NCBI GenBank assembly: GCA_026386995.1 | Contig: JAPLMO010000032.1 | Location: forward strand, 1-6,782 | DNA: 6,782 nt | From: Planctomycetota bacterium | GTDB lineage: Bacteria; Planctomycetota; Phycisphaerae; FEN-1346 | Direction of reading: 5' to 3' | Shown here: piece by piece, positions 1-6,046 of the stretch | Layout of the letters: each line of letters starts with the position of its first letter | How positions within the stretch are numbered: position 1 is the stretch's first letter | Program-made: the position numbers and the translations under genes | Notes under the pieces: model-generated | What the model saw: the letters and a program-made list of their open reading frames with translations, nothing else | The model's database searches: none | Told to the model about the DNA's origin: nothing

Positions 1-161
1 CTGTACCTTCAGATCATAGATCATGAGTGTGGGAACAGCCTCAAGTCAGGATAGAACACGGTGGTTAGGGGGCGTTGCGGTTGTCGTCTCGGTTGTCCAA
101 TACCGGAGTTCCTCAATCGCTGGCTGTTGTAAGTGCCTGTCACCTAATGTGTTAGACAAAT
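1..161. other. Left edge, no recognisable gene
   Basis: No convincing coding region or RNA is seen here. In the forward frame beginning at base 1 the sequence is open only to a TAG at 52-54, so the tail of an upstream gene is possible but cannot be recognised. The 7-bp unit AGATCAT occurs twice in tandem at 11-24. I looked for a promoter for the tRNA fragment that follows. TTGTAA at 127-132 could be a -35 box, but no good -10 lies at the right distance. Confidence 0.4.
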
Positions 162-205
162 GGAGAGGTGTCTGAGCGGTCGAAAGAGCCGGTCTTGAAA
201 ACCGG
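162..205 (+). pseudogene. 5' half of tRNA-Ser(UGA), 3' half missing
   Basis: The sequence matches the 5' part of a bacterial tRNA-Ser. It has the acceptor 5' strand GGAGAGG (162-168), T8-G9, a D-stem of TCT (171-173) pairing with AGA (185-187) around a GAGCGGTCGAA loop, and an anticodon stem of CCGGT (189-193) with ACCGG (201-205). The loop CTTGAAA carries the anticodon TGA (196-198). After 205 the similarity ends. No serine-type variable arm leads into a T-arm with a TTCGA loop, and no acceptor 3' strand CCTCTCC occurs downstream. It therefore cannot fold into a full tRNA. The likely explanation is insertion of an element or a deletion ending inside the gene; tRNA genes are common integration sites. 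The sequence just after the break holds a short inverted repeat, ATTCC (222-226) and GGAAT (231-235). A split or intron-bearing tRNA is less likely. Confidence 0.8.
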
Positions 206-269
206 TGTAATCCGCACGGAAATTCCAGCGGGAATCACAATCCAATCGGAATGGGGCTCCGAGTTTTTC

Positions 270-297
270 TTGCCTCCGCAGTGTGCCCGACTAGAAT
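270..297 (+). promoter_or_regulatory. Predicted sigma-70-type promoter of the abiE operon
   Basis: A -35 box TTGCCT (270-275) and a -10 box TAGAAT (292-297) are separated by 16 bp, matching 4/6 and 5/6 consensus bases. Transcription would begin near 303-305. That leaves a leader of about 45 nt before the ATG at 349, and leaves too little room to translate efficiently from the upstream ATG at 319. It is the best promoter-like match between the tRNA fragment and the antitoxin gene. It was found by eye only. Confidence 0.5.
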
Positions 298-312
298 ATT
301 CCGTAAAGAATA
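297..312. promoter_or_regulatory. Possible AbiEi operator (inverted repeat at the start site)
   Basis: TATTC (297-301) and GAATA (308-312) form an inverted repeat with a 6-bp spacer, directly after the -10 box and over the expected transcription start. The hexamer AGAATA also occurs twice on the + strand, at 293-298 and 307-312. AbiEi antitoxins are known to repress their own operon by binding inverted repeats in the promoter, so the position is right. The arms are only 5 bp long, so chance is a real alternative. Confidence 0.3.
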
Positions 313-348
313 CTTTGTATGGCGCTTTTTGTTCAAGGCGAAAATGCA

Positions 349-960
349 ATGGCATCAGAAAACACCCTCAAGACGGCGCAGGCTCAGTTCCGGAAGCGCG
401 GGGGGATGTTGCGAACATCGGTAGCTATCCGCCTCGGCATTCAGCCCAGAACGCTCTACGCGATGCGCGACTCGAGAATTCTGGAGCAAGTAGGCCGAGG
501 CCTCTACCGCCTGTCGGATCTTCCCCCACTGGGCAATCCTGACCTCGTGCAGGTGGCCCTGAAGGCACCCAGAGGCGTGGTCTGCCTGATCTCCGCCCTC
601 GCATTTCACGGAATAACCACCCAAGTGCCGCATGAGGTCTATCTTGCCCTCGAGCAGAAAAGGGCCAAGAAGCCAAATCTGAAGCACCCGCCTCTGCGAG
701 TCTTCTGGCTCAGCGGAAATGCCTTCCGCGAAGGTGTCGAGACCCACCGGATCGATGGCGTAACGGTGCGCCTCTACGGACCGGAGAAGACCGTGGCGGA
801 CTGTTTCAAACACCGAAACAAGATCGGCCTCGATGTAGCCATCGAAGCCCTGCGGCTGTGCCTGCAGAGAAAGCGTTCACGTGTTGACACCCTCATGCAT
901 TTCGCTCGTGTCTGCCGGGTGGAGAAGGTGATGCGGCCCTACCTGGAGGCGATGCTGTGA
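349..960 (+). CDS. abiEi: AbiEi-family antitoxin / transcriptional repressor
   Basis: This is a 203-residue protein of the type IV toxin-antitoxin AbiEi family. In studied members it represses its own operon through an N-terminal winged helix-turn-helix and counters the toxin through the C-terminal domain. Residues about 8-56 look like the winged helix: a first helix, then RTSVAIRLGIQPRTLYAMRD as the helix-turn-helix region, then a wing ending GRGLYRL. The middle segment CLISALAFHG (79-88) and the later PEKTVADCFK (145-154) are typical of the family. I chose ATG 349 because AAGG lies about 10 nt upstream and the predicted transcript starts near 304. An in-frame ATG at 319 would add ten residues but has poor ribosome binding. 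The stop overlaps the GTG start of the next gene by 4 bp, the usual antitoxin-first arrangement. Neutralisation of this particular toxin is inferred from the family. Confidence 0.88.
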   Translation: MASENTLKTAQAQFRKRGGMLRTSVAIRLGIQPRTLYAMRDSRILEQVGRGLYRLSDLPPLGNPDLVQVALKAPRGVVCLISALAFHGITTQVPHEVYLALEQKRAKKPNLKHPPLRVFWLSGNAFREGVETHRIDGVTVRLYGPEKTVADCFKHRNKIGLDVAIEALRLCLQRKRSRVDTLMHFARVCRVEKVMRPYLEAML

Positions 961-1883
961 GCGGATCAGCCCCCAGGGACATCGCGCACTCTGTGCACCA
1001 GCGGCTCCTGAATCAGGCCCGTGAATCGGGACGGCCGTTCAATGAGATCCTCCAGTACTACGCGATGGAGCGTTTCCTCTATCGGCTTGCAAAATCGCGA
1101 TATGCCCAGCAGTTCATTCTTAAAGGGGCCCTGATGTTTGTGGTCTGGAAGGCGCCGCGCTCACGCCCCACCATAGACATTGACCTCTTGGGCCGCGCGA
1201 GCAACTCGCCCAATGATGCGGCTGCCCTTTTCAAAGCCGTGTGCAATCAAGATGTGGAGCCGGATGGCCTTACCTTTGATGCCAAGACCGTGAAGGCTGA
1301 GGCCACCACGGAGGATGCCGATTACGCGGGTGTGCGTGTCAGAATCCGCGGCCGTCTTGGCAATGCCCGCGTCTCTCTTCAGATCGATATCGGGTTTGCA
1401 GATGTCCTGGTTCCTGGTCCGACCGACATCGATTACCCGACCATCCTTGATCTGCCCGCCCCACATCTTCTCGGCTATAGCCGCGAGAGCACGGTTGCCG
1501 AAAAGTTCGAGGCGATGACGAAACTCGGCATTATCAACAGCCGAATGAAGGACTTCTATGACATCTGGCTGCTTGCCGAGCACTTCGACTTCGATGGCAA
1601 AACCCTCGCCAAGGCAATTTCCGAGACGTTTTCCAGGCGAGGCACGGACCTCCAGTCCCGCCCGGTCGGATTGACAGAGGTCTTCGGCAACGACCGCACG
1701 AAACAAACCCAATGGAAGGCTTTTCTCCGCAAACTGCGGATCGAAGGTGCTCCGACCGAACTCGCGGACACGATTTTGACGATTTCTGGTTTCCTGTGCC
1801 CGGTAGTGGAATCTCTGCTCCACGGTAAAGTATTCGGGGGTACTTGGCGCGCTCCGGGGCCATGGTTATTGCCAAAGAAATGA
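957..1883 (+). CDS. abiEii: AbiEii-family nucleotidyltransferase toxin
   Basis: This 308-residue protein has the motifs of the AbiEii/DUF1814 nucleotidyltransferase toxins of type IV toxin-antitoxin systems. These are cytoplasmic enzymes that bind nucleotides (GTP in studied AbiEii) and stop growth; the related MenT toxins extend tRNA 3' ends. Motif I is FILKGALM (53-60) with the metal-binding pair in RPTIDIDLLG (D74, D76). The third acidic site is in QIDIGFAD (D144). Motif III is YSRESTVAEKFEAM (Y174, E177, K183) and motif IV is RMKDFYDIW (K198, D199, D202). All catalytic positions appear intact, so an active enzyme is likely. The usual KGG of motif I is KGA here. The start is GTG at 957, preceded by GGAGG at 945-949, and the ATG-CTG-TGA overlap with the antitoxin implies translational coupling. 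The last ~40 residues (after about 265) are not clearly family-typical. Confidence 0.9.
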   Translation: MSGSAPRDIAHSVHQRLLNQARESGRPFNEILQYYAMERFLYRLAKSRYAQQFILKGALMFVVWKAPRSRPTIDIDLLGRASNSPNDAAALFKAVCNQDVEPDGLTFDAKTVKAEATTEDADYAGVRVRIRGRLGNARVSLQIDIGFADVLVPGPTDIDYPTILDLPAPHLLGYSRESTVAEKFEAMTKLGIINSRMKDFYDIWLLAEHFDFDGKTLAKAISETFSRRGTDLQSRPVGLTEVFGNDRTKQTQWKAFLRKLRIEGAPTELADTILTISGFLCPVVESLLHGKVFGGTWRAPGPWLLPKK

Positions 1884-1939
1884 CATCTCGGCGAACCACC
1901 GACACCTGGCGGTAGCGAATCCGAGGGAGGCTTCTGAAA

Positions 1940-2341
1940 ATGAGTGATTGGCCGCCGAAGTTCTGGACAGAGGGTTTTAACGGTCGGATGTTTTTGTCCG
2001 AAGGTGAATGGCGTGTGTTTCAGCGTAGGCAAGCAGTGCGCTATACTGACCAATCGCTCAAGGCTCAGCAATGCGATGTGTGTGGCAAACCAGGCGCCGA
2101 GGGAAACCCGCTGCAGTTGGCTCACCTTATCAGTTTTTACCAGGGCGTCCACTTCCTGGGGTTGACCCCTGAATACCTGGATGGTCCCGAGAACCTGAAG
2201 ACCGCCCATCGCCAAAACTGTAACAAGAAAGTGGAACTCGGTTTCACGGAGGCATTGCTTTACATAAGGGCAAGGAACGTCCGAACTCTGCCGCCATTCT
2301 TGCCGAAGGCTGTTCTCGAAGAATGGAGCAAACTCCTGTAA
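1940..2341 (+). CDS. Small HNH-like zinc-finger protein
   Basis: This 133-residue protein resembles HNH endonucleases. A CDVC knuckle (C45, C48) is followed by LAHLI (H62), then the NL of GPENLKTAHRQNCNKK (N85) and a second half-site H90-x3-C94. The order C-x2-C, H, N, H-x3-C matches the beta-beta-alpha-metal/treble-clef layout. The second zinc half-site is His/Cys instead of the usual Cys-x2-Cys, and the DH of the catalytic strand is AH. It may therefore be a nuclease, a degenerate one, or only a zinc-binding fold. The first 40 residues are rich in aromatic and charged residues and are unassigned. The start is firm: GAGGGAGG at 1923-1930 lies 9 nt before the ATG. It follows the toxin gene by 56 bp with no terminator visible, so co-transcription with abiE is plausible. 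A role in defence is only inferred from its position. Confidence 0.75.
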   Translation: MSDWPPKFWTEGFNGRMFLSEGEWRVFQRRQAVRYTDQSLKAQQCDVCGKPGAEGNPLQLAHLISFYQGVHFLGLTPEYLDGPENLKTAHRQNCNKKVELGFTEALLYIRARNVRTLPPFLPKAVLEEWSKLL

Positions 2342-2398
2342 GCGGAGACGAAGAACGAGCGCGGCCAACTCGCGATTCAGGCTCCTGATGCGAACCAC

Positions 2399-2818
2399 GT
2401 GGATGTGAGGGTCTGGCGAACCTGTTTGTTCACGCCGCCCGCTACGTGGCTCCCGACGCGGAAGGCGAGAACCGCGCGAAGTGCGACGGATGCGTTCCTG
2501 TATCGCCGGCTGGAAACGTTGCCGGAAACCGCCGGAAGGTTCCGCCTGAATGTCGAACTGCCGATTCCTTTCGACGGATGGGGCAAGATGGAAGTGGATC
2601 TGCTATGCGCGGAGGCTCATGTGGCTGTCGAACTGGACGGCGCGCAACATCTGGCCGACGCGGACGCCTACCGCTGCGACCAGCGCAAGGATCTGCTGTT
2701 ACAGGAGAACGGCTACTTCGTGTTGCGGTTTCTGGCCGAAGATGTGGGCACACACCTGGATGATGTTCTCGACGCCATCCTGCGAACGCTGACGCACCGG
2801 CGTAGAAGGCAATTGTGA
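2399..2818 (+). CDS. DUF559 (Vsr-like endonuclease fold) protein, possibly a 5'-truncated gene
   Basis: The C-terminal ~80 residues match the DUF559 family, which shares the restriction-endonuclease fold of the Vsr mismatch nuclease. KMEVDLLC carries D67, VAVELDGAQH carries E78, D80 and H84, and DQRKDLLLQENGYFVLRF is the family's closing helix-strand. The candidate active-site acids are present, so nuclease activity is possible. The start is uncertain. GTG 2399 has no Shine-Dalgarno sequence, and the frame is open upstream to 2342, directly after the TAA of the HNH-like gene in the same frame. DUF559 domains often form the C-terminus of larger proteins, so this may be the surviving end of one, or a small gene with a weak non-ATG start such as TTG 2426. 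The coding character is good through to the TGA. Confidence 0.65.
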   Translation: MDVRVWRTCLFTPPATWLPTRKARTARSATDAFLYRRLETLPETAGRFRLNVELPIPFDGWGKMEVDLLCAEAHVAVELDGAQHLADADAYRCDQRKDLLLQENGYFVLRFLAEDVGTHLDDVLDAILRTLTHRRRRQL

Positions 2819-2930
2819 TGGGAACATCGCTGATCTGTCCGCTCCCTTTGCTGGCCAAGCAATTCCGTCCCACGACGCGTGTTCCGCCTGCCGTTGCGTA
2901 ATATACCAGGGCGCCCGTCCTATCAGTCTT

Positions 2931-2988
2931 TCGAGTGTTGGGTTTTCGATTTGACAAGACTTCGGTCGAATGTTAGGTTTAAGTTAGG
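2931..2988 (+). repeat. 15-bp imperfect direct repeats around the cassette promoter
   Basis: TCGAGTGTTGGGTTT (2931-2945) and TCGAATGTTAGGTTT (2966-2980) agree at 13 of 15 bases and start 35 bp apart. The core GTTRGG occurs a third time at 2983-2988, 11 bp (one helical turn) after the second copy. TTCGA (2945-2949) and TCGAA (2966-2970) also form an inverted pair around the -35 box. This spacing suggests binding sites for a regulator of the methyltransferase-radical SAM cassette. No regulator gene for it is visible in the window. Confidence 0.5.
2951..2979 (+). promoter_or_regulatory. Predicted promoter of the four-gene cassette
   Basis: A perfect -35 box TTGACA (2951-2956) is followed after 17 bp by TAGGTT (2974-2979), a poor -10 (3/6) that is helped by an extended-10 TG at 2971-2972. 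Transcription would start near 2986, about 35 nt before the ATG at 3021. This is the only consensus -35 in the 200-bp gap between the DUF559 gene and the methyltransferase-like gene. The weak -10 lies inside the downstream copy of the direct repeat, which suits a regulated promoter. Confidence 0.55.
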
Positions 2989-3020
2989 GCCGCTGGGCTT
3001 CCCTGCGAGAGAGGCTCTGC

Positions 3021-4646
3021 ATGAGTACGAAAGAGGTTCTGGGCCAAGCGTCTGTTCTTCGGCAGGCGGTAACCCGGTCACGTATGTGTGAAGCCGCGCG
3101 ATCGAAGGACATTCTTGTTGAGGTGATCGCGGACCGCGATGGCTACCTGGATACGCAGAGCGTTGACTGGGAAACCTACTGGCACCCGCATGCTGTGGGG
3201 CTCTCGACGGCTGGACGGCAGCAATTTGATGAATTGCAGCGCGCTCGCGAGACGTATCTCGCATCGGGATTTGACGTGTCCAAGGCAAGTGCGTACTGTT
3301 ATCGGTACTTCAGACTGCTTCGGTCGGCCTTGCGCGGCACCATCGGACAACCTGGTCCGCTGTTTCTGCAGGCGCTGAGTGGTCTTGAGGCCTTTGGGGT
3401 GCGGGGCTTCCGGGCCGAAAGGCCCTTGGCGGCGGGAGTGATCAATGTGCGCCAGCCGGGATGGCTGCTTGGCAGACTCAGGTGGCCGCGTGCCCAAGCC
3501 GACCCGAAGTTCTTGCCACTCGCATGTCTGCCCCCAAGCATAACAGGCAAGGATTGGCCGGCGCGGCTTTTCTACCATTACCGACAGATCTCTTTGGAAG
3601 CAGACACAGGCATCTCGCTCCTTGTATGCCCGGCCGTTTCGCTAAGCGAGCGGCCAGTCTCCTTCGAACTTATTGAGTGGCTAACAGCCGCACTGCGGGC
3701 GAAGCCAGATCCCTGGAGTCGCCGCAGGGCCAAGCAGATTGCCGATGGGGCCATCGGTCAGTTCCTTGCAGCATGTGCAACGAGGCTGGGCGGCCCTCCT
3801 GCGGGTGAGATTGCCTTCGCCGATATCGGTGGCGGATCAGGCATTCTTGTCAGCCACCTTTGCCAGCACCTGCTGCAAGACTGGACAGACGTTGTGGCGG
3901 GACGCCTGTTCGCATGGACGTTCGTCGACCTAAACGTGCGGGACCCAGCACGCCACACAAGAAGTCGCCGACTGCGAGGCGCGATGTCGTTTGCCGAGTA
4001 CGTACAGTCTGACTATCGCTCGTGGACTTTGCGGGAGGCGCGTGAACCAGCCACGCCCCAGTGGCACGTCGCCCTCGTCTGCCGATTGCTGAACAACCTG
4101 AGCACGTTCTCCGTCGAGTGGACCACAGATGGCAGCGAGAAGCGCATGTTGGCAGGATCGCGGACGTGCTTGCCAGACGCACCCAATGCGGCGTGGCAAC
4201 CTGTGGACTGCCTGTTGCCGGACGCTACGCAACCTTCACGGTTGATTGCCTCCATCGGACAGGTGGCGCTCCGTGGCGGACGCAGTATGCGGCAACTATC
4301 ATTGACCGACTACTTCGAGGCACTTCACCGCCTGACAAGCGACGGAGCGCAGCCCACTGATAGCGGGTCCGCGGTCTTCTTCCCGTTGCGTCGCTTCAAT
4401 CCCGAAGCGTTAGTGCTGGAGGATGGGTCAAGCCTGTTCGAGCGTCTCTGTGCCATAGCGGAGTTGGTTGTGGTTGAAGACGTGGACCTTGCGCCGTCAC
4501 TGCTTGTACGGCATCTTGAGGACCATCGGCTCGACGGCCTTGCCGCTTCGGACGCGACCGACGCCCGGCACATGCATTCGGCCTACTTGCTTTGCATCGG
4601 CCGGCGCGAGTTGATGCCGTGTTTGCCGGGGAGGCGGATATGGTGA
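3021..4646 (+). CDS. Class I SAM-dependent methyltransferase-like protein, uncharacterised
   Basis: This 541-residue protein carries a Rossmann methyltransferase-like core at about 260-365. Motif I is FADIGGGSG (D268 to G274), the expected acidic residue ending strand 2 is in TFVDLN (D303), SDYRSW (D331) fits motif III, and VALVCRLLNNLS (350-361) fits the motif IV strand. The SAM-binding loop looks intact. I do not recognise the N-terminal ~240 residues or the C-terminal ~180, so the substrate is unknown. No signal peptide or membrane segment is seen, so it is probably cytoplasmic. The start ATG has GAGAGG (3009-3014) 6 nt upstream and lies just after a good promoter. The stop overlaps the next gene's ATG by 7 bp, so the two are probably translated together and may act on one substrate. 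A non-catalytic SAM-binding role cannot be excluded. Confidence 0.75.
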   Translation: MSTKEVLGQASVLRQAVTRSRMCEAARSKDILVEVIADRDGYLDTQSVDWETYWHPHAVGLSTAGRQQFDELQRARETYLASGFDVSKASAYCYRYFRLLRSALRGTIGQPGPLFLQALSGLEAFGVRGFRAERPLAAGVINVRQPGWLLGRLRWPRAQADPKFLPLACLPPSITGKDWPARLFYHYRQISLEADTGISLLVCPAVSLSERPVSFELIEWLTAALRAKPDPWSRRRAKQIADGAIGQFLAACATRLGGPPAGEIAFADIGGGSGILVSHLCQHLLQDWTDVVAGRLFAWTFVDLNVRDPARHTRSRRLRGAMSFAEYVQSDYRSWTLREAREPATPQWHVALVCRLLNNLSTFSVEWTTDGSEKRMLAGSRTCLPDAPNAAWQPVDCLLPDATQPSRLIASIGQVALRGGRSMRQLSLTDYFEALHRLTSDGAQPTDSGSAVFFPLRRFNPEALVLEDGSSLFERLCAIAELVVVEDVDLAPSLLVRHLEDHRLDGLAASDATDARHMHSAYLLCIGRRELMPCLPGRRIW

Positions 4647-5617
4647 CCGTCCGGTTCACCGAACGCCGCGGCGCGGTGCTGACGCCGTCGAGCCTTGCGT
4701 GCCTGGCGGGCGTGCCGACGGTCAACGTCTCGGCCGGCTGCGCGCACAACTGCGTCTACTGCTACGGACGAGGCTACTCGCAGTATCCGGGCGAGGACGT
4801 GGTCCTCGTGTATCGAGACACTGCGGTGCGGGTCGTGAAGGAACTGGCGCGCAAACGGCGCCGGCCCCTGGCAGCATACTTCTGCCCCTCCTGCGACGCG
4901 TTCCAGCCCTTGGACGCAGTCCTCGAACAGTCCTACCAGTCGATGGCGGCGATCCTCGGTGCCGGAGTCGGCGTCGAGTTTGTCACGAAGGGCGCGGTCC
5001 CTGACCGCTTCCTTGAACTCTTCGGCCGGCATCCGGGCCGCGTGTCGGCCCAGGTTGGCCTGACCACGCTTGACGATTCGCTTCGCGCGACGCTGGAACC
5101 CGGCGCCGCGCCGGTAGCCGAGCGGCTTCTAAACATGTCTCACCTCAAGGGGGCCGGCGCATCAGTGTCGGTTCGGGCCGACCCCCTGATTCACGGCGTG
5201 ACGGACGCTGACGGGAACGTTGCGGCCCTCATGGCCGCATGCCGCGAGAACGGTGTCAGGGTCATGGCCGTCAGTTATCTGTTTCTGAGGCCGGCCATCG
5301 CGGCAAGCCTCAAACGCCACATCACGGATCGCGCACTCGTGGAGCGGATACTGGCCCCGTATGAGCAAGGCTTCCGCTTTTCCCTGCGCGGTGGCGCGGG
5401 CGGCGGCTTGGCCTTGCCAGAGGTGATCCGCCGCGCGGCCTACGAGCGCCTCGTGCGCCTGGGTGTAGAGCACGGACTTCAGGTCCACATATGCGGCTGC
5501 AAGAATCCCGACGTGGCAAGCGGTAGGTGCCATCTGGTTCGGTCGGTCGAAGATGTGCCGGAAAGCCGGGGTCAGGAAACCGCGCGGCTGCTCTGGGAAT
5601 TGCCTCCCTCTTCGTAG
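4640..5617 (+). CDS. Radical SAM protein, spore-photoproduct-lyase-like family
   Basis: This is a 325-residue radical SAM enzyme. The cluster motif C34-x3-C38-x2-C41, in GCAHNCVYCYGRGYSQYPG, is the CxxxCxxC that binds the [4Fe-4S] cluster cleaving S-adenosylmethionine. The following YGRGY, the FCPSCDAFQPL segment (C82, C85), the FVTKG strand and the QVGLTTLDD strand are typical of the SPL-like branch. The C-terminal CGCKNPDVASGRC (C285, C287, C297) could hold an auxiliary cluster, though the family is not generally known for one. Spore photoproduct lyase itself repairs thymine dimers, but many relatives have no known substrate, so DNA repair should not be assumed. I chose ATG 4640 because GGGGAGG (4628-4634) lies 5 nt upstream; GTG 4643 is equally placed, and an in-frame TTG at 4592 would add 16 residues. 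It overlaps the methyltransferase-like gene by 7 bp. Confidence 0.85.
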   Translation: MVTVRFTERRGAVLTPSSLACLAGVPTVNVSAGCAHNCVYCYGRGYSQYPGEDVVLVYRDTAVRVVKELARKRRRPLAAYFCPSCDAFQPLDAVLEQSYQSMAAILGAGVGVEFVTKGAVPDRFLELFGRHPGRVSAQVGLTTLDDSLRATLEPGAAPVAERLLNMSHLKGAGASVSVRADPLIHGVTDADGNVAALMAACRENGVRVMAVSYLFLRPAIAASLKRHITDRALVERILAPYEQGFRFSLRGGAGGGLALPEVIRRAAYERLVRLGVEHGLQVHICGCKNPDVASGRCHLVRSVEDVPESRGQETARLLWELPPSS

Positions 5618-5689
5618 CGATCCGCTCATTAAGGCGGACGCGGTCTGTGCCGGTAGTGTAGTATGGTATGACTCTCGGGGTGCGCCTCC

Positions 5690-6046
5690 ATGCCGGGTGA
5701 AGCCCATCCGATCACCATCTACCGAATCTGCGACCCAGCCTGGATCGCAGTCAAGCACTTGATCCCTGTTGGCGGGCGATGGGTCCAGAAGGGAAATGAG
5801 ATCCGGTTCTGGAACGTCGAGGAGCAGGTGGCCGACACGGTGATCAAGAGGATGCTCAATTGCCTCGATTGCGGCTTCTGTGTGGTAGAATGCTTCTTTG
5901 GGCGCCGGTTTGACCGGAGAACAAAGAGCCTTCAGATCGACGGCTGCATCCAGTGTGGTCGCTGCCTACGGCTGAAGTTCTGCATGGGCTGGCAACGCAG
6001 GTTCTGGCGCCGCGTCATTGTGACGGAGAACGAGCATGCGACGTGA
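5690..6046 (+). CDS. Small protein with two [4Fe-4S]-binding motifs (ferredoxin-like domain)
   Basis: This 118-residue protein has eight cysteines in two ferredoxin-type motifs: C58-x2-C61-x2-C64-x3-C68 and C86-x2-C89-x2-C92-x5-C98, expected to bind two [4Fe-4S] clusters. The ~55 residues before them, with DPAWIAVKHLIP and GGRWVQKGNEIRFW, are not part of a simple ferredoxin. They recall regions attached to PAPS-reductase-like proteins, but no such catalytic domain is present, and I hold this resemblance loosely. An electron-transfer role towards the upstream radical SAM protein or the downstream DUF523 protein is inferred. ATG 5690 is the only standard start after an in-frame TGA at 5669-5671, and its ribosome-binding site is poor. 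The 72 bp upstream contain AT-rich -10-like sequence (TAGTAT, TATGAC) without a good -35. It overlaps the next gene by 11 bp. Confidence 0.78.
   Translation: MPGEAHPITIYRICDPAWIAVKHLIPVGGRWVQKGNEIRFWNVEEQVADTVIKRMLNCLDCGFCVVECFFGRRFDRRTKSLQIDGCIQCGRCLRLKFCMGWQRRFWRRVIVTENEHAT

Noticed and set aside
206..240. Group I intron or long variable arm explaining the break in the tRNA
   Set aside because: The break is past the anticodon stem, not in the loop where tRNA introns insert, and no 3' half with a T-arm is found downstream in the window.
319..348. Upstream ATG 319 as the start of the AbiEi gene
   Set aside because: It has poor ribosome binding and lies within about 15 nt of the predicted transcription start. 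ATG 349 has AAGG at a better distance.
1556..2398. 280-codon open frame on the minus strand
   Set aside because: It lies opposite the AbiEii and HNH-like genes, which have clear family motifs. Its translation shows no recognisable domain, and it crosses the firm ribosome-binding site at 1923-1930.
2442..2957. 171-codon open frame on the minus strand covering the gap before 3021
   Set aside because: Its translation is rich in Arg, Pro and Ser, as expected for the reverse of a GC-rich gene, with no known motif. It covers the DUF559 gene and the promoter repeats.
4592..4639. TTG 4592 as the start of the radical SAM gene
   Set aside because: It is a rarer start codon without a good Shine-Dalgarno sequence, while GGGGAGG lies directly before ATG 4640 and GTG 4643.
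5621..5638. Hairpin TCCGC/GCGGA after the radical SAM gene as a terminator
   Set aside because: It has a stem of only 5 bp with an 8-nt loop and no T-run after it, so it is unlikely to terminate transcription.
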